Assembly: GCA_964455395.1 (NCBI GenBank)
Contig: CAYVWB010000017.1
Coordinates: 1-64,000, forward strand
Source of the DNA: CAYVWB01 sp964455395
GTDB taxonomy: Bacteria; Desulfobacterota; Desulfovibrionia; Desulfovibrionales; Desulfovibrionaceae
Reading direction: 5' to 3'
Length of the DNA: 64,000 nt
Position numbers and translations under genes: made by a program. Shown here piece by piece: positions 54,155 to 63,301 of the stretch. The notes beneath the pieces are model-generated. The model saw only the letters and a program-made list of their open reading frames with translations. It made no database searches and was not told where the DNA came from. Numbering within the stretch: position 1 is the stretch's first letter; every line of letters starts with the position of its first letter.

Positions 54155-55025
54155 TTGCTTTACGCGACGCGTCTCTGTTTCACATCCTTCCATCACTCGC
54201 CACGCCTGGTTCGCTTGGCGTGTTTCACGGCTGATGCACGCAGCGAAGCCGGCGTTGCGGACTTGACCGCCGCGTTCCTTCCGTGCGCGAGCTTCGATGC
54301 GCTCGCCATGCAAGCCTGACAACGAGCTTTGCGTTCGGCCTGTGAGTGTTGGTCTCCGTCACGTCAGCAAAGCCCGCCGCCTCGGAAAGTGTCCGGGGTG
54401 AGCGAATGTGACAGCTTGATGAATTTTATTCGGCGGCGTGCGTGTCATCATGGCGTTGGCGGAGGATAGCGCGCAAAAAACGGCGTATGACGCAGCAAAC
54501 CGGACATGTCGCGCTCCCTTCGCGCAAGGGCGCAGCTCCTGTGGTCTGCTGCGTCGTCACGACGGTTTCTGTGCCATAACTGGTTGACACCATTCGGTTT
54601 GACAAGATTGTACCGATCTTTTACCTACTGTGGTGCGTCTCGAAAACAGCTATAGCTCTCGAGTCGTCCCGAAGACTGCATTTTCTTCGGTCGCCCGCGC
54701 CAACTTGCTGAGAAGCGTTCGCACGCTCACTCCTTGGCGCACACGGACCTCCTTTCCCCTCCCTCCGGGTCTGACGGGGTCCGCCAAACGGTCTGCTCGC
54801 GCGTTCGCGTGACCAGACGATACGCGGGCCAGCGCAACCGGCCCCGAGCGATGTCACCATATGGCCCCCGGGCATGACGCGGCGCGAGGCGTTCTCGTGC
54901 TGTCTCTCGTGTGTTGGGCAGGTCGTATGCAATTCTGCTGACGCCCGGAATATGTGCGGCATGGAGGAATGGTCCTCACCCAGTGCGCCGCGCTTGTTCC
55001 CCGTCGGCATTAAGGAGTTGACGTC
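54155..55025. other. 870-bp gene-free region upstream of the betaine genes
   Basis: No credible gene on either strand. Around 54582-54625 two TTGACA boxes occur 17 bases apart (GGTTGACA, GGTTTGACA) in an AT-richer patch, with TACCTA 17 bases after the second. This is a plausible promoter, although it would leave a leader of about 400 nt before the methyltransferase genes. AAGGAG at 55012 is the first gene's ribosome binding site. A long leader could host salt-responsive control; none is demonstrable. Confidence 0.5.
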
Positions 55026-55829
55026 ATGTCATTTCAACCGCAAAACCAGTGCTTTGGCGAGAACCCTCTCAAGATGCGGAACACGGACAACTTCATCAAG
55101 GAGTACGTGCCCACCTTCGTGGAGAAATGGGACGAGCTTATCGACTGGGACTCCCGCGCCCAGAGCGAAGGCGATTTCTTCATTCAGCAGTTGAAGGATC
55201 GCGGCGTCGAGCGCGTGTTGGACGTCGCCACCGGCACCGGCTTTCACTCCGTGCGGCTCATCGAAGCCGGGTTCGATGTCGTCAGTGCTGACGGCAGCCC
55301 CGCCATGCTGGCCAAGGCGTTCGAAAACGCCAGAGCCCGCGGCCACATCCTCCACACCATCCAAGCTGATTGGCGCATGCTCAACCAGAACGTCCATGGC
55401 GAGTTCGACGCCGTCATCTGTCTCGGCAACTCCTTCACCCATCTTTTCAAGGAACGCGACCGCCGCAAGGCGTTGGCGGAGTTCTACGCCGCGCTCTCTC
55501 ACGATGGCTTGCTCGTTCTGGATCAGCGCAACTACGACGGCATGTTGGACAACGGCTACACTTCCAAGCACAAGTACTACTACTGCGGCGATGGCGTCTG
55601 TGCGGAACCAGACCATGTGGACGACGGCCTTGCGCGGTTCAAGTACACCTTCGCGGACGATTCCGAGTTCTTCCTGAACATGTTCCCTCTGCGTCTGGAG
55701 TATCTCCGCGACCTCATGGAACAGGTGGGCTTCCAACGCATCGAGACGTTTGCGGACTTCAAGGACCCCCATCGCGAAGAAGATCCGGATTTCTACATCC
55801 ATTTTGCGGAAAAGCAATACATCGCCTGA
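55026..55829 (+). CDS. Glycine/sarcosine N-methyltransferase (GSMT)
   Basis: Uses SAM to methylate glycine to sarcosine and on to dimethylglycine, the first half of de novo betaine synthesis. The 267-residue class I methyltransferase has the N-terminal YVPTFVEKWDELIDW, SAM motif I VLDVATGTGFHSVRLIEAGF, the acidic loop SADGSPAM, CLGNSFTHLF and LDQRNYDGMLDNGYTSKHKYYYC. The last is characteristic of GSMT rather than other methyltransferases. AAGGAG precedes ATG 55026 by about nine bases. SDMT follows after 16 bp with its own strong ribosome binding site. Confidence 0.93.
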   Translation: MSFQPQNQCFGENPLKMRNTDNFIKEYVPTFVEKWDELIDWDSRAQSEGDFFIQQLKDRGVERVLDVATGTGFHSVRLIEAGFDVVSADGSPAMLAKAFENARARGHILHTIQADWRMLNQNVHGEFDAVICLGNSFTHLFKERDRRKALAEFYAALSHDGLLVLDQRNYDGMLDNGYTSKHKYYYCGDGVCAEPDHVDDGLARFKYTFADDSEFFLNMFPLRLEYLRDLMEQVGFQRIETFADFKDPHREEDPDFYIHFAEKQYIA

Positions 55830-55845
55830 GAAGGAGATACATTTG

Positions 55846-56691
55846 ATGCAGAAAGATTACTGCAAGGTTGTCGAGACGGCGCGCTCCTACTACAATTCCA
55901 GCGACGCTGACACCTTCTACTTCACCATCTGGGGCGGCGAGGACATCCACGTCGGTTTCTACGAGACGCCGGACCAACCCATTTTCGACGCCAGCCGCAA
56001 CACGGTGGAGATCATGGCCGAGAAGCTGCAGTGCCTGAAGCCGGGCGCCAGAGTCATCGATCTCGGCGCAGGCTATGGCGGCGCCGCCCGCTTTCTCGCC
56101 AAGGAATACGGCTGCCATGTGGTGTGTCTCAACTTGAGCGAAGAGCAGAACTGCCGTAATCAGCAGCTCTCCGCCGAGCAGGGACTCGCCGACTCGATCG
56201 AGGTGGTGGACGGCAGCTTCGAAGACATCCCCTACCCCGACGCCACCTTCGATGTGGTCTGGTCCCAGGACGCCATCCTCCATAGCGGCGAACGCGAAAA
56301 GGTCCTCGCTGAAGCGGCCCGCGTGCTCAAGCCCGGCGGCGAGATGGTCTTCACCGATCCCATGCAGGCTGACGAGTGCCCCGAGGGCGTGCTTCAGCCC
56401 ATCCTGGATCGCATCCACCTGTCCACCCTGGGGTCCCCCGGCTTCTACCAGCAGACCGCCAGGAAGCTCGGTTTCACGACCACGGAATTCTTCGACATGA
56501 CGGCCAATCTTCCTGTCCATTACGGTCGCGTGCTCAAGGAGATGGAGTCCCGCGAAGCCGAACTGCTCGACAAAGTCAGCGCAGAGTACGTCGAGCGCAT
56601 GAAAAAAGGTCTGCAGCATTGGGTGGATGGCGGCAGCAATGGCTGGCTCGCTTGGGGCGTCTTCCACTTCAAGAAAGACGGCGTCTGTTGA
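55846..56691 (+). CDS. Sarcosine/dimethylglycine N-methyltransferase (SDMT)
   Basis: Completes betaine synthesis by methylating sarcosine and dimethylglycine with SAM. The 281-residue product has the N-terminal YYNSSDADTFYFTIWGGEDI found in SDMTs, then IHVGFYETP, SAM motif I VIDLGAGYGGAARFLAKEYG, CLNLSEEQN, VWSQDAILHSGEREKVLAEA and AARVLKPGG. ATG 55846 follows GAAGGAGATA. With GSMT it forms a two-gene operon closed by a terminator 50 bp downstream. Glycine betaine made this way is a compatible solute, so salt-induced expression is expected but not visible in sequence. Confidence 0.93.
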   Translation: MQKDYCKVVETARSYYNSSDADTFYFTIWGGEDIHVGFYETPDQPIFDASRNTVEIMAEKLQCLKPGARVIDLGAGYGGAARFLAKEYGCHVVCLNLSEEQNCRNQQLSAEQGLADSIEVVDGSFEDIPYPDATFDVVWSQDAILHSGEREKVLAEAARVLKPGGEMVFTDPMQADECPEGVLQPILDRIHLSTLGSPGFYQQTARKLGFTTTEFFDMTANLPVHYGRVLKEMESREAELLDKVSAEYVERMKKGLQHWVDGGSNGWLAWGVFHFKKDGVC

Positions 56692-56741
56692 TGAACACGT
56701 GACGGCTTGGGGCGACGACTCCCCGAGCTGACGCATTCTGC

Positions 56742-56788
56742 GCGGCGTGACGTCGCCCTCTCCGGGGGGGGACGCCACGCCGCTTTTT
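56742..56788 (+). terminator. Rho-independent terminator of the betaine operon
   Basis: GCGGCGTG-A-CGTC pairs with GACG-C-CACGCCGC (one internal mismatch) around a G-rich loop and is followed by TTTTT at 56784-56788. Confidence 0.85.
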
Positions 56789-57242
56789 CGTGGTGTGCGT
56801 CCGAGTGTGTGTCGCATTTCTGCTGAACGGTCGCGTCCCGGGCTGCCCTCCTTCGTCGCCGACGCCACGGACTTGCGCCGGCGCCATGTAGTGTCGTTGT
56901 GTCTGTGTCTCGTGTCGTTGTGTCTCCATGCTCCCTGGAACGCAACGCCGCACTCCGCGAGGCGTGTCGCTTTTCGCGCGCCGCCGCCATTGTTCCACTC
57001 CGGTCCGGTGCAGCGTGATACGCAGTGAACACGGTATGTTGTGGCGCGCATTCGCGTTGTCGTATCCCCATGGCGCCGGTGTTTTTCGAATCCTCTCTTG
57101 CGACGTCTGCGAAACCCCTTTACTTCAAGGGGGTGTGTTGCTATCTCCCGCCTGCTTCATTGCGTCCGGCAGCGGCGGCGCACTGCGCGCCGCCTGTAAT
57201 ATTTGCAGATTGTTGAAAATCGTACTCGTCTCAAGGGGCGTC
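56789..57242. other. Intergenic leader region of the YitT gene with two hairpins
   Basis: No gene. Two stem-loops lie ahead of the next gene: CCCCTT/AAGGGG (57115-57132) and a perfect GGCGGCGC/GCGCCGCC with a 5-nt loop (57174-57194), ending about 48 bases before the start codon. The second could pause transcription or control translation. Confidence 0.5.
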
Positions 57243-58196
57243 ATGATGCGCAGACAAGAACGGAAGGTGCGCGAGAAAGTCGAGCGTCGTCTCCAGCTGC
57301 CGACCAGGAAGCGGGTGCGCCGCATCGCCATACAGCAGACGGCCATCGTGTTCGGCGCATTGCTCTCCGGGTTGGGGTACGCCATTTTCCAGGTGCCGTA
57401 CGATCTGGCTGCGGGCGGCGTCTCCGGTTTGGGCATCATCTTCAACAAGTACACGGACTTCCCCGTGGGTCTCTTCTTCCTGCTGGCCAACGCCCCGCTG
57501 TTGGTGTGGGGATTCTACAAGTTGGGGCGGTGGCGGTTTCTCATCTCGTCCATCGGCGCGGTGGTGGGTTTCTCCGTCTCGGCGGATTTCTTCAACCTCG
57601 TCCTGCCGCAGGTGGCGGACCGTTGGCCCATCACGGATGATGTCCTGCTCGCAGCCATTTACGCTGGCGTGCTCTACGGCGTGGGTATGGGGCTTGTCTA
57701 TCGTCACGGCGGCTCCATCGGCGGCACCAGCGTGCCGGCGCGCATCATCCACAACGCCACGGGTTTCCCCATGAGCCAGGCGTTCCTCTATACGGACGTG
57801 GGCGTCATCCTTCTCGCCGGATTGCTTATCTCCTGGGAAGTGGCGCTGTTGGCGTTTCTCTCTCTCGTGCTCACGGGGCTCTTCTCGGACTTCATTCTGG
57901 AGGGCGTCAGCCAAGTCCGCACCGCCGTCATCATCACGGACAATCCGGAGCCCCTCACCTACGCACTCATGCACGAGTTGCGTCGCGGCGTGAGCTACTG
58001 GACGGTGAAGGGCGGCTACACCGGCGCAGACCACACCATGATCTACTGCACCGTGCTACGCTCCCGTGTGTACGAGCTGAAATTCGTCGTGGGGCGGGTC
58101 GATCCCAAGGCCTTCATGGTCGTCGGCGTGGCGCAGCAGGCCTTCGGTGGCTTGAATTTCAAGAAGTTGCAGGAGCAGCAGGATGACTCCATGTGA
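57243..58196 (+). CDS. YitT-family membrane protein with C-terminal DUF2179
   Basis: A 317-residue inner-membrane protein. A basic N terminus (RRQERKVREKVERR) is followed by five to six membrane helices with the family repeat YAIFQVPYDLAAGGVSGLGI and LVYRHGGSIGGTSVPARI. A cytoplasmic DUF2179 domain follows (about 225-317: AVIITDNPEPLTYALMHELRRGV, VKGGYTGADHTMIYCTV, FMVVGVAQQAFGG). Transport substrate is unknown. Two adjacent ATGs (57243, 57246) share AAGGGG as ribosome binding site. The DUF2179 fold resembles small-ligand sensors, so regulated transport is possible. Confidence 0.88.
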   Translation: MMRRQERKVREKVERRLQLPTRKRVRRIAIQQTAIVFGALLSGLGYAIFQVPYDLAAGGVSGLGIIFNKYTDFPVGLFFLLANAPLLVWGFYKLGRWRFLISSIGAVVGFSVSADFFNLVLPQVADRWPITDDVLLAAIYAGVLYGVGMGLVYRHGGSIGGTSVPARIIHNATGFPMSQAFLYTDVGVILLAGLLISWEVALLAFLSLVLTGLFSDFILEGVSQVRTAVIITDNPEPLTYALMHELRRGVSYWTVKGGYTGADHTMIYCTVLRSRVYELKFVVGRVDPKAFMVVGVAQQAFGGLNFKKLQEQQDDSM

Positions 58197-58345
58197 GGCG
58201 TCCGGCGCCGCATTGGGCCGGGGCGTCTCGTATGGAGTGAATGTCCCGCCCCGGATGTCTTGCATTGACGCGGCGCACAGGGTACACCTCACCCACGTCG
58301 ACACATATTCGTCATCATGACCCCATGGAGCGTCACGAACGATTT

Positions 58346-58816
58346 ATGGCTTTCCGCGTCAGCTGCATAGGTTCCGGGACCATCCAGCCGGACTCCGCGG
58401 CGTATGCGCTCGCGTGCGCTGCGGGTCGCGCCGTGGCTGAAGCGGGATGGGTCGTGGTGTGCGGGGGGCTTGCGGGAACCATGGAAGCCGTCTGCCGCGG
58501 CGCCAAAGAAGCCGGGGGGACGACCGTGGGCGTGCTCCCGGGGGAGGACCCCCGCGCCGCCAACCCATGGGTGGATACGGCGGTGGCCACGGGGCTTGGG
58601 CCCATGCGCAACTACCTGGTGGTTCTCAACGGCGACGCCGTGCTCGCTTTCCACGGCGGCGCCGGGACGCGCTCGGAATTGGCATTGGCGCAAAAAGTGG
58701 GTAAGGAAGTCGTATCCTTGGGACGTTTCAGCGCGGATGAAACCGTGCGCCAGGCGCGCGACGTCGCGCATGCGGTCGCCCTTCTGCAGAAACTGCAGGC
58801 CGACTGCGTGTCCTGA
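58346..58816 (+). CDS. TIGR00725-type Rossmann protein (LOG/MoCo-carrier-like)
   Basis: A 156-residue nucleotide-binding Rossmann protein related to the lysine decarboxylase-like (LOG) and molybdenum cofactor carrier families: VSCIGSGT at the start, VVVCGGLAGTMEAVCRGAKEAGG, GVLPGEDP, AVATGLGPMRNYLVVLNGDA and the end block AFHGGAGTRSELALA. GGxGT is the phosphate-binding motif of these folds. The start is uncertain: ATG 58346 begins the fold, while ATG 58325 adds seven residues, and neither has a good ribosome binding site. Function is unknown. Confidence 0.75.
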   Translation: MAFRVSCIGSGTIQPDSAAYALACAAGRAVAEAGWVVVCGGLAGTMEAVCRGAKEAGGTTVGVLPGEDPRAANPWVDTAVATGLGPMRNYLVVLNGDAVLAFHGGAGTRSELALAQKVGKEVVSLGRFSADETVRQARDVAHAVALLQKLQADCVS

Positions 58817-58980
58817 AAGGAGCGCCACGCCGCACTGGCGCGCCGGCGTCGCTCCGCCACGACCCGGCAGCGCGTCACGTAAGCGAAATTCTTGGATGGC
58901 GACCGCGGCTGTGTTATGCTGCGCGCGGAAACCATGGAGGCGGCGGCCGCCTGCAGCACGCACAAGGGAGCATTTCAACG

Positions 58981-59505
58981 GTGGATCACCTCTGGGCGCC
59001 ATGGCGCATCGAATATATCCTCGGTCCCAAACCGGACGCCTGTGTCTTCTGTCTGCCGCAAGAAAGCGCTGCAGGAGACGCTGAAGCGGCTCGACAGGAA
59101 GCCGACCGCGAACGGCTGGTGCTCAGACGCGCGCGGAAAAGCTTCGTCATCATGAACAAGTTTCCCTACAATAATGGACACTTGATGGTCTGTCCCTACC
59201 GCCACGTGATGAACCTCGCCGAGCTGGACACGGCGGAGACGCACGAAATGATGGACCTCATGCAAGCCTGTACGCAAATTCTCCATACCCATTTCAACTG
59301 CGAGGGCCTCAACGTGGGACTGAATCTCGGCGAAGCCGCCGGCGCCGGCATCCGCGAACACCTCCACTTCCACCTCGTCCCACGCTGGAACGGCGATTCC
59401 TCCTTCATGGCCGTCAGCAGCGCCACCCGAGTCATCCCCGAGCACCTGCTCGACAGTTACGACAAGCTGAAACCGTACTTCGACGCCCTGCGACTCAACG
59501 ATTAA
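58981..59505 (+). CDS. HIT-family nucleotide hydrolase/phosphorylase
   Basis: A 174-residue histidine-triad protein. It begins LWAPWRIEYI, then a CVFC zinc motif (about 21-24), FPYNNGHLMVCPYRHV, LNVGLNLGEAAGAGIREHLHFHLVPRW with the His triad HLHFHLV. The LWAPWR start and CxxC are typical of bacterial HIT proteins related to Ap4A phosphorylase. Start GTG 58981 has AGGGAG ten bases upstream. It is followed after 17 bp by a LapA-like gene. Substrate (dinucleoside polyphosphates, AMP-lysine or other) is not fixed. Confidence 0.9.
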   Translation: MDHLWAPWRIEYILGPKPDACVFCLPQESAAGDAEAARQEADRERLVLRRARKSFVIMNKFPYNNGHLMVCPYRHVMNLAELDTAETHEMMDLMQACTQILHTHFNCEGLNVGLNLGEAAGAGIREHLHFHLVPRWNGDSSFMAVSSATRVIPEHLLDSYDKLKPYFDALRLND

Positions 59506-59522
59506 CGCCGAAAGGAGGCTCC

Positions 59523-59948
59523 ATGCGCTACGTGAAGGGTTTGCTCCTGTTCCTCATCATTTTTGTGCTGGTCATTTTCTGCGTCCAGAACGTGGAGACC
59601 CTCAGAACGTCCCTGAATTTCACGCTGGACATGTGGAAACTCGGCGTCTGGGAATCTCCCAGCATCCCCATCTATGTGGTGCTCATGGGCGGTTTCCTTA
59701 TCGGCGGGCTGTTCATGTTCGTCTACTTCGTGATCGGCACCGTGCGTTGCAAAGGCTCCGCCACCCGCATGACCAAGGAAAACGCCCGGCAGCAGCGCGA
59801 GATAGAAAACCTCCAGCGCGAACTCGACGACCTGCGCGCCGCCCACGAACCCGCTGTGCCCAGCTACCCCGGCCCCGCGGCGCAGACCTCGTCCACTGCC
59901 TCCACACTCGATGATGACGCTGAAAAACCCAAGGACGACAAAGCTTAA
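59523..59948 (+). CDS. LapA-like (DUF1049) membrane protein
   Basis: A 141-residue protein with two membrane helices (about 5-23 and 50-74), an intervening short periplasmic loop (NVETLRTSLNFTLDMW), then a cytoplasmic coiled coil (about 85-110: RQQREIENLQRELDDLRAA) and an acidic, Pro/Ser-rich tail. This matches the LapA/YciS family, linked to lipopolysaccharide assembly control in E. coli. AAAGGAGG precedes ATG 59523. It lies 17 bp after the HIT gene on the same strand and is probably co-transcribed. Confidence 0.85.
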   Translation: MRYVKGLLLFLIIFVLVIFCVQNVETLRTSLNFTLDMWKLGVWESPSIPIYVVLMGGFLIGGLFMFVYFVIGTVRCKGSATRMTKENARQQREIENLQRELDDLRAAHEPAVPSYPGPAAQTSSTASTLDDDAEKPKDDKA

Positions 59949-60117
59949 GCCTTCCGCGCACGGCGTATTCCGCACCTTCGCGCCCCGCGCCGCGGCTTCC
60001 CCTCCAGGAACCGCCGCGCGGGGCGCTCCCGTATGCGCAGATCCCCCATGACCCTTGTCCCGGACACGTCCCGGGAATGTCGCCCCCCCTCCCCCAAGCT
60101 TTCCACCACGTAGCGCC

Positions 60118-62937
60118 ATGGCCAAGAAACTCACCCCCATGTTCGAACAGTACCTCCAGATCAAGGAGGACCACCCGGACGCGCTGCTCTTCTACCGCAT
60201 GGGCGACTTCTACGAGCTGTTCTTCGAGGACGCAGAGACCGCCGCGCGCGAGCTCTCCATCACTCTCACCAGCAGAAACCCCAACGACCAGACCAAGATC
60301 CCCATGGCCGGCGTGCCCCACCATGCCGCGCGGGACTATCTGAACAAGCTCTTGGAAAAGGGCTACAAAGTCGCTGTCTGCGATCAGATAGAAGACCCCA
60401 AGCAAGCGAAAGGCTTGGTGAAACGCGCTGTCACCCGCGTGCTTACACCAGCCACCACCCTCGACGAGGACACCCTCCGGGACAAGGACCGCACCCACCT
60501 CGCCGCACTCTACTGGAGCGCGGCGGCGGGTCGCGGCGGTCTGGGCTGGTTGGAATACTCCACCGGCGAATGGTCCGGCTTCGAGAGCGCGCGCGAAAAC
60601 GAGCTCTGGCAGTGGGCGCAAAAGATCAACCCCCGGGAACTGCTCGTTGACGAGGCGATGGAGATCCCCGCGCTCACGGCGCAGACCTTTCCCGGCCTCA
60701 CCCGCATGCCCGGCAAGACCGCCTTCGATCACAAGACCGCCGCACGACGCATTATGGAAGCGCAAAATGTTCAGGATCTCAAGGTGTTGGATCTTGACAA
60801 GAAACGCGAGCTCACTCAGGCTCTCGGCGCGCTTCTGCTCTACGTACAGCAGACGCAGATGCACAAGCTCACCCACCTGGCGCCGTTCAAGCCGCTGAAC
60901 TTGAGCAAGCACCTCCTGTTGGACGAAGTGACCGAGCGCAACCTGGAACTCTTCCGACGACTGGACGGCAAACCCGGCAAAGGCGCGCTCATCGCCACCC
61001 TCGACTTCACCCAGACGCCCATGGGCGGCCGCCTGTTGCGGGACAGACTGGGACGGCCCTGGCGTGAGCCCGCGCCCATTCTGGAAACGCAAGCGGCCGT
61101 GGCCTTCTTCGTCGAACGGGACGAGACGCGCCGGCGTGTGCGGGAGGCGCTGGACGCCGTCTATGATCTTGAACGCTGCATCACCCGTATCTTTTTGGGT
61201 CGCGCCACGCCGAAGGATTTCGTCGCCTTGCGGGTGAGTCTGACGCAACTGCCCTCCTTGCGTGAACTCCTGGAGACGGCCCTTGCCGCGGACGTCACGA
61301 CATTCCCTCCTGAAGGCGCTGAAGCGTCGCCTCCTCAAGCCGCGATGGCCGCATCATCCGGAGGGGAGCCGGTCGCCGACGAGGCGGCAGCGTCCTCCGC
61401 GCAGCCCAAGGCCCTCGGCGCGCTCCTTGCGCATTGGGACGACCTGACGGATTTCCGGGATCTGCTGACCGCCGCCATCGTGGACAATCCGCCTCCCGTC
61501 ATCACCGAAGGCGGTCTCTTCCACCCGGGATACCGGCCGGAGCTGACCGAGTTGGCCGAGCTCGCCGACCACGGCGAAGCCGCTTTGGAAAAGCTCCTGC
61601 AAGAGGAACGCGAGGCGTGCAACCTGCCCCGTCTCAAGCTGGGGATGAACCGCGTCTTCGGGTATTATTTCGAACTCCCCGCCGGCCACGCGAAGAACGC
61701 CCCGGAGCGTTTCGTGCGACGCCAGACCTTGGCCAACGCGGAGCGGTTCACCACGGAGGAACTCAAGACCCTGGAGGAGCGCATCATGCGCGCCGCCGAG
61801 GAACGCAAGCGCCTGGAGTACACACTGTTCCAGGAACTGCGGCAGCTGGTGGCGGACGCGCGCCAGCGATTCCTCTTCATGGCGGACATGGTGGCGAACG
61901 TGGATGTCTGGCAAGGCCTTGCCGAAGCGGCGCGTCGCAACAACTGGGTGCGTCCGGCTATCGAGCAGAGTCGTCGACTCATCATCGAGGCGGGCCGCCA
62001 CCCCGTGGTGGAAGCGGTGCAAGGCGCGGCGAACTTCATCCCCAACGACCTGCACATGGACGAGGACCGCCGGTTGCTGCTCATCACCGGACCGAACATG
62101 GCGGGCAAGTCCACGGTCCTGCGCCAGTCCGCGCTCATCGTCATCCTGGCGCAGCTTGGCGGCTACGTGCCGGCCAACCGCGCAGTCATCGGCCTTGCGG
62201 ACCGGGTGTTCTCACGGGTGGGCGCTTCAGACAACCTCGCTCAAGGGCAGTCCACGTTCATGGTGGAGATGACGGAGACAGCGCGCATCCTCCGCCAAGC
62301 CGGCCGGCGCAGCCTCGTCATTTTGGACGAGATCGGCCGCGGCACGTCCACCTTCGACGGACTGGCCCTCGCCTGGGCCGTGGTGGAGGAGCTGGCCACC
62401 CGCGGCGGCAAAGGCCCCCGCAAAGCAGACGAGGGCGCAGGGGTGCGCACGCTGTTCGCCACCCATTACCATGAGCTTACCGCGTTGGAGGGCCAGATCC
62501 CCGGCCTGCGCAATCTCAACATCGCTGTGAAGGAGTGGGCAGGGGACATCGTTTTCCTGAGACGTTTGGTGCCGGGACCTTCAGACCGCAGCTATGGTGT
62601 GGAGGTGGCGAAACTCGCCGGGACGCCACAGCGCGTGGTGACCCGCGCCAAGGAAATTCTCGCCGAACTGGAGGCGCGCGCCGGCAAAGGCGAAAGTCAT
62701 CGCGCCGTGTTCAAGGGGCCATCGGCGGAGCCTCAGCAGCTATTGCCCGGCGTGACGCCGCCCGCCCGCGAGGGCATGCCCGAGGAGCCGCCCAGCCTGG
62801 ATCCCACACCGGACGAACTGGCGACGGAGCTTGCCGAAGAGCTGACCACGCTGGATCTGGACGCCATCACGCCTCTGGAGGCTCTCTCGCTCCTGCAGGA
62901 GTGGCGCGCCAGGCTCGTACGCGACGTTTCCGGGTAG
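60118..62937 (+). CDS. mutS: DNA mismatch repair protein MutS
   Basis: Recognises mismatches and starts repair. The 939-residue product has an N-terminal mismatch-binding domain with the Phe-x-Glu motif in FYRMGDFYELFFEDA, then the lever and clamp. The ATPase has Walker A GPNMAGKST (about 658), SRVGASDNLAQGQSTFM and Walker B SLVILDEIGRGTSTFDG, plus the helix-turn-helix near 840 (VEVAKLAGTPQRVVTRA). An Ala/Ser/Pro-rich insertion at about 400-440 makes it longer than the usual 850-880. ATG 60118 is where homology begins; no strong Shine-Dalgarno is present. No mutL is nearby. Confidence 0.97.
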   Translation: MAKKLTPMFEQYLQIKEDHPDALLFYRMGDFYELFFEDAETAARELSITLTSRNPNDQTKIPMAGVPHHAARDYLNKLLEKGYKVAVCDQIEDPKQAKGLVKRAVTRVLTPATTLDEDTLRDKDRTHLAALYWSAAAGRGGLGWLEYSTGEWSGFESARENELWQWAQKINPRELLVDEAMEIPALTAQTFPGLTRMPGKTAFDHKTAARRIMEAQNVQDLKVLDLDKKRELTQALGALLLYVQQTQMHKLTHLAPFKPLNLSKHLLLDEVTERNLELFRRLDGKPGKGALIATLDFTQTPMGGRLLRDRLGRPWREPAPILETQAAVAFFVERDETRRRVREALDAVYDLERCITRIFLGRATPKDFVALRVSLTQLPSLRELLETALAADVTTFPPEGAEASPPQAAMAASSGGEPVADEAAASSAQPKALGALLAHWDDLTDFRDLLTAAIVDNPPPVITEGGLFHPGYRPELTELAELADHGEAALEKLLQEEREACNLPRLKLGMNRVFGYYFELPAGHAKNAPERFVRRQTLANAERFTTEELKTLEERIMRAAEERKRLEYTLFQELRQLVADARQRFLFMADMVANVDVWQGLAEAARRNNWVRPAIEQSRRLIIEAGRHPVVEAVQGAANFIPNDLHMDEDRRLLLITGPNMAGKSTVLRQSALIVILAQLGGYVPANRAVIGLADRVFSRVGASDNLAQGQSTFMVEMTETARILRQAGRRSLVILDEIGRGTSTFDGLALAWAVVEELATRGGKGPRKADEGAGVRTLFATHYHELTALEGQIPGLRNLNIAVKEWAGDIVFLRRLVPGPSDRSYGVEVAKLAGTPQRVVTRAKEILAELEARAGKGESHRAVFKGPSAEPQQLLPGVTPPAREGMPEEPPSLDPTPDELATELAEELTTLDLDAITPLEALSLLQEWRARLVRDVSG

Positions 62938-63301
62938 CGTCCCCCCCCCTGCGTCCACAAAGGGTCGGACTGGCCGGGCCGCCGTGTGGGACTCCACGCC
63001 GGGCCGTCGCTGGCGCCCTTTTCGGCTTCACCGCTCTCTCCAAGCCCTCATCAATACCGCCGGTCTCGTGCGGCCATCGGGGGGCTGCGCGTGGCGAACA
63101 TGCCGTGGATCTTCAACCATTCCGGACTGCCAATGTCAGTGTAACACGTCAGGCGTTGCCGTGAGACAGGCTCGCCATGCTTGCGTCCGGCAGCATGGAT
63201 TCCACGCCGCCCTGTTGACGCCGCGGCGATGATCGGTGAAATTGCTGCTTCCCGGATCATCAGCGCGGCGCCCCCGCCGTCTTCAAGGAAAGGAACACAC
63301 C
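62938..63301. other. Intergenic region between mutS and lysA
   Basis: About 360 bp with only overlapping GC-driven open frames. No terminator with a T tract or clear promoter was recognised. AAGGAAAGGAA just before 63302 is the lysA ribosome binding site. Confidence 0.5.

Noticed and set aside
54155..55025. SAM, SAH or glycine riboswitch ahead of the betaine genes
   Set aside because: I could not trace the conserved cores of these riboswitches in the leader. The length is suggestive, but the sequence gives no support.
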